Shown here in pieces: positions 1 to 12,200 of a DNA stretch of 64,000 nucleotides. The stretch is taken from NCBI GenBank assembly GCA_030062745.1, contig CP099848.1, forward strand, positions 17,719,081 through 17,783,080. The letters run 5' to 3'. This DNA comes from Capitulum mitella (lineage: Eukaryota > Arthropoda > Thecostraca > Pollicipedomorpha > Pollicipedidae). The translations under genes and the position numbers were made by a program. Within the stretch, counting starts at the first letter, position 1; each line of letters begins with the position of its first letter. Under the pieces are notes generated by a model, which saw only the letters and a program-made list of their open reading frames with translations, was not told the DNA's origin and did not search any database.

Positions 1-183
1 GCTAGACGATGATTCGATCCCACTGTGTAGGTTTCTAATGTAAGGCAGTTGCTGCTGCCCAGTGCATCCAGAATAACGAGCTGAACGTAAAAGAGCCGCC
101 AAGATGACTTCCACTGGCCCGTGAGGACGGCGCAAATGTGGTGCGGCTGGTCTGGTGATGTGACCTGGTCTGTGTGTCCGCAG

Positions 184-292
184 GGCCGGCAGGAGACCGG
201 CTGTCCGTCGTCTCGGCTCTCACCCAGCCCTCTCCGTGAGCTGGGAAACACCACCGGCGCCTATCTTGTGAACGGCGGCGGCGTGCCGAACG
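184..292 (+). CDS. TANC: TANC exon a (N-terminal disordered part), tentative
   Basis: It follows a CCGCAG acceptor and is open in only one frame (starting [20 protein letters not shown]). The donor G|GTCAGT at 293 leaves phase 1, which matches the next exon. An alternative donor ACC|GTACGT at 334 would end in phase 0 and not fit. The Ser/Pro/Gly-rich content fits the poorly conserved N-terminus, but there is no diagnostic motif. Confidence 0.4.
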
Positions 293-3200
293 GTCAGTGC
301 GCCCTGCAACTGGCGGCCGGGGCTGCCGTCACCGTACGTTTATCTGTCTGGACTGTGATGTCCGCGGTGGGCAGCGAAAGGACGACTGACGAATTGTAAC
401 TTTATGTGAAACTTATTTGTTTTTGGCTTGTTTGGAAACTAATGCTTTTGCCCGGTATCTATGGCAACAGCATGGTGAAATATGAAGAGGAGGTGAATCC
501 CGGAGGTGGCCTTTTCTGCCGAATCGTTGCTGTCGCTTGCATTTATGGCCTGAGACCCCTTCATATATGTCAGATTGTCCGAGTCGATAGGTGTCACTGT
601 GACGTACACCAGTCCTCAGTGAGCCGTCAGATAACATATTACCCTGCGCCTGTCCTGCCACGGCGTGTCCGTCTTCATCTTCACCCCCGTCCTCTCGTCT
701 CGTCAGGTCTGACCATCCCAGACCAAGTGTGACCCCAGCTTATTTCGTCGTCATATACGACGCAGTCTGGCCGCAGTATGTTGTGTGATCAGGTCTGGCA
801 GTCTGACGGCAGTCTGCTGGATCTGCAGTTGTGGCCCAGTCTGACGGCAGTCTGCTGGGCCTGCAGGTCTGACTCGGTCTGATGCTGTGTCTGCAGGTCT
901 GACGACGCCGACCTCCGGCCGGCGCCGGCTGCCGGCGGGCGCCAGTCCGAAGCTGCTGCGGCTGGCTGCCAGACAGAGTCGCAGTCAGCGGGCCCACACC
1001 ATCGGCGTCGACAGCCAGCAGGGTCTGTCGGGTGAGTGGTGGCGCCGCTCGGCGCCCCGCGACCCTCTGCCGGGTGTTCAGCTCCGGCGGCGTCGGCCGC
1101 ACCGGCGACGGAAACGTTACGTCAGCCGGGCCAGCAGACTCTGTGACCACTGTTTCTGTGGAGATGGAGGGATTGAGGTGGCCGCACCTGGCGCTGATGG
1201 GGGGGGACCGGAGGGTGACGACCTGTGCTGGTCACGGGGTGGACCTCCTGACGATTGTCCCCAGCGTATTTCGTGCGGTGTCCTTTCGAAAAATCAGTCC
1301 CGATCAAACGCACCCGGGCCCTTAAAGCCCAGATAGGCTGTATCAGCGGATGAATGAGCCCGAGTCGACGCCGCTGATCTGGGTGTGACCAGATATCGCA
1401 AGTTCGTGGTCACGTGTCATATCAGGATTAAAATGAAGAGTCCACTCGGGTGGCGTATCGGCAACGCTGGGCTCGGCTGTCGTGCTGACTGGCATTTGTT
1501 TCCTTCTTCGCACAGCCCTTTTCGCAACGGACTTCCCTTGTCGAGGTGCCCTGATAGGCCGGCTCTGCTCGCTCTGGGCGCTAGGTTTGTGCTCACGTCT
1601 GGTTTGCCGTGGATAGAGCAGTTGATGTAGACCAGCTTTAGTGATGACGTGTCGCAGACGAGACCGTTGGCATGAGCTTTGCTCCGCCCATCACTTGGCT
1701 CGATCATTTTTGTTTATTCCTTTTTATACGGTAGAAAAAACGGGTTTTCATTAGATGCATGTATTTTGGCCTACATCGTAGTGTTCCTTTACTCAAATTC
1801 GCACGCGGGAGCCGGGCAGAAGCATGTCTGTAGCCCTGTTGACGAAATGTCATAAGAGGAAATGCGATTGAAAACACCACATGCCGTCTAACATTACGCC
1901 TGTATCCCTTTTGTTCCTCCACGAGTGACATTATATTGCGGTGATGGTCTTTAAAGATTCTCTATAACGTTGCACGACACATTCCCAGAGAACGGATCTG
2001 TAATGTGTATAACGAAATGGAACTCAATGCATCGCATTGAGTTTTTCCTTAGAGGTTCAAAGATAGGCAGCACCCTTTCCTGTCTGCCGTCCTCCTGATA
2101 CTGTCGTCTGCGTGGCTTGACGTCTCGCTGACACCAGGTGAGACGTGACACGGCGCGGTGTCCCGGCCAGTCCTGGCTGATACAGGTGACACGTGACACG
2201 GCGCGGTATCCCGGCCCACACCGTCGGTACCTGACCCGGCCGGTCCTGGCCGGGCTGGTGGCCGCAGACGCCTGTTGCCGGGCTGGTTGACAGGCCTTAG
2301 GCATCAGCAATTCATGAACGGACGGCCGGGTCGGCGGTTTCGCCCGGCGACCGGATCGGACATGGTCTCAGCTGTCTGCCCGGCAGTCGGCACGAGTCGG
2401 AGTCGCAACACAGCGACAGGACGCCGACGATTTATGTCATCCTGGCCGGAGATCGGAGTCGTGTGAGACGTGGTGCCCGCTTCGCCCGCCCAGCCCCTCC
2501 CCGCCCTGTCAAGCGTCTGACAGCGGTATCGTCTGCCTGTTGGTTTGGTTGTGTCTGCCTGTTGGGTTGGTGACGTGACGACGGAAGCCTGGGATCGCCG
2601 CTGAATAGGGTGACTCTTCACAGTATCGGGCATTGCCGGCTGCAGTGAGTGTTGAGTGCGCCATCTGCACGCTCTGGAAGCCCTGCTTGTGTCGCCGTAC
2701 ACGGGCTCAGGTGTAACCCGGGACGCCTGTGACGTTGATCCGTCCTGTGCACCTGCACGACATTGTTCAACGTCCAGAGAACAGTGCAGGCGCTGCCGAT
2801 CCGGGAGCCGTCTGCCAGTGCTGCTCGGTATTTTCGATTAACATTCAGACAGCTAAATCTCCGCCCTCTGAGCCAGCAAGGCCTTGACTAGCAGCGTGTT
2901 TTTCCTGGCGCGACTCTCTCGCCTGGACAGCTGGCGGCCAGAGCTGTTTGCCTTGGTTGTAGATGGAGCGGAGATAACTGTTCAGGTGCCGATAAGACGG
3001 AGGGGCTGAGGGGAGATGGGCTACCGGTCCCGCCCACTGTGGGGCTGGAAACCCCGAACTGAAGGGCTGCCTGCTGGAGTGACGGGAAACACCCTGCGGA
3101 GGCGCGTGGCAGCACGCCTGGCTGAATCACCACACCCAGAATCGGGCCTGGTACCTAATAGGGGCCATGGCATGCGCTCAGACATCCCCAGGTTGGACTC

Positions 3201-6200
3201 AGCGGCCGGGCATTATAATGCCGTGAAACAGGGGAGCGGTGGATGAAGAAACGTGGGGCACCCAGGTTTACCTCCACGCAGCAGTGGTCAACTTACGGAC
3301 TTTTGACGTCACGGCGATGGACACGGTGACGGCGGGATGAGTCCTGTTCTCACGAACCGGAAACATATTGTTTTATTTGTTGCTCTCCAGCCAGACTGGG
3401 TACAGTTATTTTCCCCATAGTCAGTTATTTTCCCTCACGCGATCCCGAACGGGAGGTGGTTTGCGGTTCAACCTGCCCGTGAGGACGCGACTTCGAAACT
3501 CCGCCCATCACCTGGGAGATGGGGCGCAATACGAACCGAACCAGACCAGACCAGACCAGACCAGACCAGATCGGACCAGGCCGGAACAGGCCAGACCAGA
3601 CCTGGCCAGACTAGACCGAACCACACCAGATCAGACCAGACCACATCAGACCAGACCGAACCAGACTAGTCCCGGCCCGACCCGACCCGACCCATCCAAC
3701 CTGACCCGACGCGATCCGATTCAACCCGACCCGACCCGACCAGATCCGGCCGGGCCGAGCCGCGGCATGTCCGGTCCGACCACAAGGCACCGCCCTGTAC
3801 CTGGCCCAGCCGGCCGCCGCCGCCACCGCGCCGACCGCCGCGCGGCCAAATTTGGCGCGCCGCGATTGTATCGCCGCGTGCAAAAGGCCGTCTGGCCGCG
3901 AGACGGCGGCGCTGACCGGCCTGACAATATCGGCGCGCCAGGCGGACTTCCGGCCGGAGGCTCCGTCGGCGGGCTCCGGTCTCCGGACGGCGGTGCCGGC
4001 CGCGGCCACCGCCGGAGGGCTCTGCTGGTGGTCCCCTGAGGACAGGCGGACCGGACGCAGTAGTGTACCCGCGAGGCTCGCCCTGTCGGACCAGAGCAAG
4101 GAAGCGCCCGAGCAATGCAGCGACGGAGAAAGATCCTGCGGTTCTCAGCCGGGCAGGAGGCCGGCCCGGGGATCACCGTTCCGATTGCAGCGTCGCGCTG
4201 CCAATATGCAGATGTTGCAGCCGATTGCGGCCGCGTGCGGGTTCAACTGACGCGCGCTTCAGTCATAGATTTTTGTCTTTCATATGCCAGACCAGGCCCC
4301 GGAGCTGGACCAGGACCCAGTACTAGACTGGGGGAGAGGGAGAGGGGCGATGTCAGAGGGGCGTTACCAGACCAGGAACGCTGACCGTGCCTCCGTTTGC
4401 AGACACGGACGAGGAGGTCGGCGGCGGCAGCCAGCCGGAGGACAGCGCCCTGTACGCCCGACTCGGCCTGCTGCTCGGAGCCGGCGCCGAGTCGCGCTCG
4501 CCCGGCTCGGAGCGCTCGCGCTCGAGTCGCTCGGCCAGCTCGGGCGGCCACGAGTCGCGCTGCTCGCTGCCGCGCGCCGACCTGGCCTCGACCAACACTA
4601 GCCCTGCCTCGACGCTCACAGGTAGGTCCGGCCTCGCCTGGACGCCTCGTCACTGCGTGCAGAAATGCGCTCTCGGTTGGTGTGCCGCCGTCTGTGGGTG
4701 CGATGGACGATTTTAGACACGTAGTGTAACTCTGGCCTTTGGAAACGACGCTGTGCTGATGTCCAGAGCCACCTGCACTGTTGCCGTGTGGGTATGAATG
4801 TTCTTGTACTCGATATCTAGTGACACAATGCAGCGCCATGACGTCTGTTGGAGTCCTGTAAGCTGGCGATAGGCAAATGCAGCCTGCCGAGCCTGTGTCG
4901 ACCATGCTCGGAACGCTGCTGCACCTGCCGCCGCGAGCTGGCGGCCTTTCGCGCCCGGCTAACGTTCGACAGCGCCCGTTTCAGGCTCCAGCGAGTCGGA
5001 AGTGGCCCATCTGCGCTCGGAGCGGAGCCACGACAGTCTGGGCTCGCTCATGTCCATGTCCCTGAACGGCTCGAACCCGTCGGCCAGTCCGCTGATCGGA
5101 TCTCGGCGTAACTCTGTCGGTGAGTGCCTCGTCTCCCGCCAGGGCCTCCGTGGTACGTGTTGCTCGCCGGTAACGGGATGGAGAGTTTGGTGAATGTGCT
5201 GTAGAGGTGTCTTGCAGTTGCGTTTTCTTAGTCTGATCCACAGACGCCTGTTCGGCGATGGGCGCGGATGGTCTGTATGTGCCCAGAATCAGTGCATTGT
5301 TTAGGATTCTGTTCGCGAACCTCGCTGCACGTGCCGAACCATCTGGTCCCAAACCAGACATCATGTCTACATTCCGAGCGTACTGACTCAAAGCCAAGTC
5401 CCAAACATGTTCCCGGAGTCCCTCAGCGCACACAGTAATAGCACATTCCACGCCGACGTTTGCCTGTAACCTGGCTGGTAGTCTGGCCGTAGTAGTGTTG
5501 TTTTGGTCGGTCGCCGGCTGAGGCCGCACCTGTCGGCCGGTGGCGGTCGCGGCCCCGGTGACGTCAGACCCTGTAGCCGGGCGTCGTGTTACGCAGGTGG
5601 CCGGGGCGCCGTGGATGACGTCAGCGGGTTTGCCGGCGGCCGCAGCCAGATGGCGCGTCGGTCGGCCCGCTGCCCCCGCGTCACCACTCCCGTTGACCCG
5701 AAAGGTGGGTGTGAGGCGCGGTGGTTGGCGAAAAGCGTCGAATCAAACGCCGCAGTCTGCAAATTCTTGCGTCAGGAAGTAGGTGAATAATTAGGTGTCG
5801 CAGAAAGAAGGCAAATGAGGAGCGTTCCTGCGTTGCGTAACGAAATTGGACTGTCTGCACGTCGGATTAGAAATGCATGGTTCTCGTCATGATTTGTTCG
5901 ACGTGGTGGTCCAACACGCGCTGCTGGTACCTGTCTGGAGCTTGTGCAGGCTGCTAATTTCCCCTTGAATGTCTCCAATTCTCGTTTACCGACTGGAGTC
6001 TTCAGACACCGCGGCGCGTTCCGACACGTTTCGCCACCCTTCCGGTCGTCCGACCTGCCGCGACTGAGCCGTTCAGAGACGAGCGTCAGCCCTCGGCTGC
6101 CAGGCGGGACGTAGCGCTCGGCGACGAGCCGCGGCCGCTCAGGACCCGGCAGTGGCGCCCGACTGACCGGCTCCTCCGCCGCAGCTCGGTTCGCCCAATT

Positions 6201-9200
6201 CCGGCCGCGCCAGCTCAGCCTGCGGCCGCTCTTCTTCGAGGTGCCCCAGCAGGAGGAGGACCCGCTTTTTCTCGGCCGGCGCTGGCTGTTCGCTGAGCTG
6301 GAGCGCGCGCTGGCGGTGATCGGCGCGCGCGGCTGCGTCCTCTCCGGCAGCGTCGGCACCGGCAAGACGGCCGCCCTGCTCCAGCTGGTGGAACACAGCT
6401 GCTTCGGCCGCCGGCTGGCGCGCGACGAGACCCTGTACCAAGGTGCGGGCACGGGGAGCGTGCCGCGTGGGGATGGGGCGGAGCGCGGAGCTGGGGGCTG
6501 GGTGTTCGCCGCAGTGTCGCCCCCGCTCGCAGGTGTTGCGACGACGTGCCCTGTGTTCCTCGTGCCTCGTATCTCGTCAGGTGTCAGCTTACACTTGGTA
6601 AGCGGGCGTGATACAGATCGGCCCCAGTGTTGCCTTCCTCTCGCTGTATAATGCGGCTGGGACGCCTGGTTGTGTGCTGCCGCCGTCCCGTCCGTGCTCT
6701 CACCACTGCGGCCTGCGATTGCAGAGGTGGGTCCGTCGTCGGGCGGCGAGGGGCCGCGGGTGGTGGTTGGCAGTGGCGGCCTCTACACCAACGTCTGCGT
6801 CGTGCCGGAGGAGCTGAAGGCGCTGGGCAGCCGACTGGTGGCCTATCATTTCTGCCAGGTGAGCCCGTCGAGCGCACCGGCGAGGACGGCAGTGATGGGA
6901 CCGCGGCTTTCGGAGAAACATGTCTGGCTGATATTGTGGCCCTTGGTCAGTGTGCCGACAGAGGTCTCCTGAGTAAACGCACCTTCCGTCACTTCAGTAT
7001 CTTCACGCCGTCATACTAATCGGGCGGCAACGCTGATAGGTAATAAACACTCCCAACAGCCGATAACCTCTCGCATGTACTCGATTGGCAGACTCGTCAC
7101 TGGTTCGACGGCTCTCGTCTGACCCGTCGATGCCTCCTCCTCCCCAGGCGGACAACAGCGCCACTTGCCTGGTGCCGGACTTCGTCCACTCGCTGGCGGC
7201 GCAGCTGTGCCAGGCGCCGCAGCTGGCCGCCTACCGGGAGCACGTGCTGCGGACGCCGGCGCTGCAGACGATCCTGGCGCTGCGCTCGTGCGTCAGCGAC
7301 CCGGCGGCGGCGCTGACCCGCGGCGTCCTGGAGCCGCTCTGCGCGCTGAGGAAAGCCGGCAAACTGCCCAGTCAGACGGGTCTGATGGTGGTGGACGGGC
7401 TCTGCGAGGCCGAGTACCACAAGCCTGGTGAGTGCCGCCGGCAATAGGCGACAGAAACCTAGAGCAGCGTGCTGTACGCGAAGCAGTCGCTGGTTTCGTT
7501 TTAATATGTATCTTTTTTGGAAGTGCGAGACTTCCGTGCAGTTCGGCGATTATTAACATATGTTAATGTTAACTGCGTATAACATTATTAGAACGATACT
7601 TAAGCTGCTATGCGTCAGTTCATCATGCGTCGCGAATGAAACTCAGACAGTTTCGGGGTCTGCTAGTTACCGTTGTGTTCACCGTTTCGGAGCACAGCTC
7701 ACCTCCTCCGGAATGTTTGCCGACCTTCTGATGGCTGTTTGGTATGCTGCAGAGTACGGCGACAACCTGGCCGCGTTTTTGGCTCGTCACCTGTCCAAGT
7801 TCCCCGCCTGGCTGAAGCTGATTGTGACGGTGAGGTCGCAGATGCAGGGCATCGCCAGTCCGCTGCCCTTCCACAAGATCAACCTGGACCGGCTACGCGA
7901 CACGGACGACCTCCAGCGCGACCTGAGCGACTACATCGCCTTCCGCATCAACAACTCCCCGTCCATCACCAGCAGCATCCAGGTCAGCGGTGCCAAGGTG
8001 GAGGGCAGCGGCCAGGCGCGCTTCATCTCGCACTTGGTGACCCTCTCCAAGGGCTCCTTCCTCTTCGTCAAGCTGACGCTGGACCTGATCGAGCGCGGCA
8101 AGCTGGTGATGAAGTCCTCCAGCTTCCGCGTGCTGCCCGTCAGCCTGAGCGAACTGTTCCTGCTCAACTGTAACCTGCGCTTCCCGACCGAGCGCTCCTA
8201 CCAGCTGGTGAAGCCGATGCTGACCAGCTGCCTCGCCAGCCTGCACCCGATGACGGCTTACGACATCTTCCACTCGGCCAACGCCAGCTGCACCAGCGAG
8301 CCCATGTCGTGGGACGAGTTCATGCGCCGCTTCAAGACCATTTCCGGCTTTCTGGTGAAACGCGCGGACGATACATATATGTTCTTCCACCCGTCCTTCC
8401 GGGAATGGCTGACGCGCCGCGAGGAGGGCGACAGCGCCAAGTTCTTGCTGGACCCACGCCACGGCCACGCCAGCATCGCGCTCCGGCTCAGCCGGCTGGA
8501 GGCGCCGCTCGACGCCGAGAAGACCCTGGAGATGGGCCACCACGTGCTGAAGGCGCACCTCTACAAGAACGCGCGCGACGAGCTGCCGGTGGCGGCGCGC
8601 GAGCTGCAGGCGCTGTGGCTGGCGGGCGCCGCGTCCGACCTGTCGGCAGCGCTCGCCAGCGACCGCAACGCGCACAGCCCCAACGTCAAGGTGTCGAGCC
8701 TGCTGCTGCTGGCCGGCGCGTCGCCGGACGCGGCGGTGAGGCCGCGCGACGGCGCGCCCCTGCTCGGCCTCTGCGCCGCGCAGGGTCACGACGAGATGCT
8801 GCAGCTGCTGCTGCGCTTCGGCGCCGCCGCCAACGCGGCCAACGCCAAGGGCGTGACGCCGCTGATGCTGGCGGCGGCGGCCGGCCAGGCGGGCGCCGTC
8901 CAGCTGCTGCTGCAATGCGGCGCCGCCGTCGGCCGGCGCGACGCGAACCGGCGCTGCGCGCTGGTGCACGCCGCCGTCCACGGCCACCTGAGCGTGGTCG
9001 AGTACCTGCTCTGGTGCGAGTGGACGGCCGGCGCAGCCCCGGGGGAGGACGTCGCCATGGCCGAGGCGGCGCAGGAAGCGCTGGTGGCCGCTGCTGGCAA
9101 CGGACACCTGCAGATCGCCGAGTACCTGCTCGACATGGAGGAGGTGGGTGGGGTGGCGGGCCTTGGGGCTGCTGGCACGCCGGACGTGGGTTGCTTGGAA

Positions 9201-12200
9201 CATCCCACAGATGTAATCAGTTAGACGCAGGAAGTAATCTGTTTTTCAGTCAGTTGAAGTTGGTTTTTCAGTTTAGTCAGCTTTCCCAGCAGATTTTGCA
9301 TGATTTTGCCCGTCTGGATTTTTGTCTAAAATCCGGCGCATTTTTCTTGGAGATGGGTTGGTGATCCCTTTCAGGTGCATGGATGATTCGGATATTGTCT
9401 TATTCACTGCTAATCAGTCGATTACTTTCATAATTTTCGTGGTTTGGAAATCATGTGTTTAGGCTGGTCAAGAATCATACGACCATCCGCCGTCCTCGTC
9501 AAACTGGAATTGCGTTTTCCGCCGCCACCTTCGGAGTCTTGCCATGAACAATAATTCCTCCTTCGGCCACCAGGTGTCAGTCGACACGTGCGACAACCTA
9601 CACGGCGAGACGGCGCTGACGATGGCGGCTGCGGCCGGCCACAAGCCGCTGGTGGAGATGCTGCTGCGCCGTGGCGCCGCAGTGTCGGCCGCCAACTCGA
9701 AGGGCGCCTCGCCGCTGCTGGGCGCCGTGCGCGAGGGCCACTGGGACATCTGCGTGGTGCTGCTGGGCCAGGGCGCCCAGCTGGAACAGCCAGACCAGGC
9801 CGGCAGGACGCCGCTCATGCTGGCCGCCAGCGAGGGCCACATGGGCGTGCTGGACCTGCTGCTCAGCAAGGGTGAGTAGGCAGTGCATCTCCGACGAGGC
9901 GCTCACTTATTTCTGTCGCGAAAGCAGTGAATCGTTATGCAATTTCAATCTTTGGCCCTGCTGTGGGTGATACAAAATACTGATTATTTTTAGCCCTTTT
10001 TTGCTTTGTTGCTATAAAATCTTTTGAGGCATGCGTAGGTGTCCTCTGTTGCTGTAGAGCCTAGGCGCACAGCAGTACGTTCCAAACAACTCGCCGCCTC
10101 CGTCTCCGGAGACCGGAACTGACCTCTTTTCGCCCCCGCAGGAGCCACCATCGAGCGCAGCGACCGGGACGGCCTGACGGCGCTCTCCTGGGCCTGTCTG
10201 AAGGGCCGCGCGCACGTGGTGCGCACCCTGCTGGACGCCGGCGCCCGGGTCAACCACACGGACCACGCCTGCCGCACCCCGCTCGACCTGGCCGCCTTCT
10301 ACGGAGACGCCGGCGTGGTGACGGTGAGTGCGTAAGACGCCTGGTGAAGGCCAGCTTCGTCTGCAGCAGCCGCTGCTGTCGACCATCGCAGCAGTGTCGC
10401 CATATCGCGTCGCCAGAAGTTAATTTTGAAATGAACCTGATTGTTACCGGTCACCCGCGGACAGATTTCTGATCTCCCTCCGACCGATATCTGATCCCCC
10501 TCTGATCGGTCACTGGTCTGACTCTGACCAGTCTCTGATCTCCCTCTGATTTATTGCTGACCGACTTCTGACCGATCTTTGGTCTCTCTCTGACCGATCT
10601 GTGGTCCCGCTCCAACCGAGCTCTGATCTTCGTGAACAGCTTCTGCTGGACCGCGGAGCCATCATCGAGCACGTGGACCGGAAGGGAATGACCACTCTGG
10701 ATCGGGCCATAGCCTGCGGCAACGTCCAGGTGGTGCAGAGCTTCTTGAGGAAGGGAGCCAAACTGAGCGCCTCCACGTGGGCCATGGCCGACGACAAGCC
10801 AGAAATCATGTGAGTGGTCCGGTTTTTCGCAGTGTTCGTGATGAAGTGTTGGAAAACTGTCGTTTCATGGTGTTGACAAACGTCAGGGAACATACTCTTC
10901 AGGACAATACATGTTCCAAAATCAATACTTTTGTCTAAAATGTTATCTATACCTAACATTTCTTGTTGTTGTTTGTTTTTCCACACAATTTTTCCTCTGT
11001 ATCGATGTAAAATGTTCTCCCCCTCTCAGAATCATGCCCAGATACCGAAAAAAATCCAGCCACGCCGTGCGTTGTCGCGTTCGGGTCGCTGTCACAACTG
11101 TTCTCGTTTCGTTTATGGGCTGCAGTTGTTGGCAGTTTTGATTCTGATTGGGTAATTATTTATTTCCGCACGTCTGCGTGGTTTTGCCGCCGCTGGCAAA
11201 GTTCATAGCTTTTATTGGATACTGTGTACACATTTGTTGTACGCAAAGGCTACATTTTCTTATGACGTGACTGATGAGCCAACCCTGGACGTGCAGCACC
11301 CCAGCATTGGGCTTACATGGAATAATTTGCTCTTCGATTAGGTTCACCCTGCTGAACAAGCTGAACGACGACGGCATGACGCTGTACAAGAAGTGCCGTA
11401 TCCAGGAAGCCGACCACCGCTTCACGTACGCCCTGAAGAAGTTCCCGGAGACCGAGCTCAGTGACCAGGAACCCCTGTTCCGCCGCCTGCATGTGAACCT
11501 GCTGCTCAACCTGTCTCGGTGCAAGAGGAAACTTGGAGTAAGTAACAGTCTGTCCTCATTGAATGTTTCATAGGCGCAGGAAAAGGGGAGGGGCCGGGGG
11601 GCCATGACGCTCCACTTTTTGGGAAAGTTAACGTTAGCTCTATGGGGAAAAACGTCTCTGCCTCCCCCCACCCACACTTGTGGATGTTCCTGTGCTCCTA
11701 AAAGGATTTGTCAGGTGACTGATGTCTATTATGATATACATAGCGTTATACTGGGAGATGAATTGCGCGCTGAAACGTTACTTTCCTGAACAATTTTTCG
11801 TTTTCTATGTGTCGTATCTTAAAGTTGCTTGTCACGTCCCTGCACCTTAATTGGACAACTGGGGGACTTGTAGACGCGGTAATACAACCGTCTAGCGACC
11901 GCTGACGTCATATCACCTTCCTCAGGAGCACCACACTTCCGCTGAGCTGGCAAGTCTAGCCATGTCCGTCAGGCCGGAGGCATTTGAGCCCTACTTCTTC
12001 CGAGCCAAGGCCAAACACGCTCAAAAGTGAGTGGACAACTCCTGATGTCACTGCCGTGCATTGCCTGCAATGGACTACGGGTGCTTTACGCCTAGAATCT
12101 GCCGTGATCTCCCCTTCAACTGGCGGCAAATAATCACCGTGATCATTTACCACCATCATGAGCCGTGAGCACCGTTGCGACACGGAGTATGATAGCTGGG

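Noticed and set aside
331-336. GTACGT at 334 as the donor of the first TANC exon
   Set aside because: It would end in phase 0 and put a stop (TGA) at the start of the next exon. GTCAGT at 293 keeps the frame.
3368-4039. 223-codon plus-strand ORF and overlapping minus-strand ORFs
   Set aside because: They run through the CCAGA/CCCGA pentamer repeat, which has no stops. No coding bias outside the repeat.
7893-9203. 436-codon open frame on the minus strand
   Set aside because: It mirrors the TANC ankyrin exon; GC3 bias removes stops on the other strand. The plus strand has the recognisable protein.
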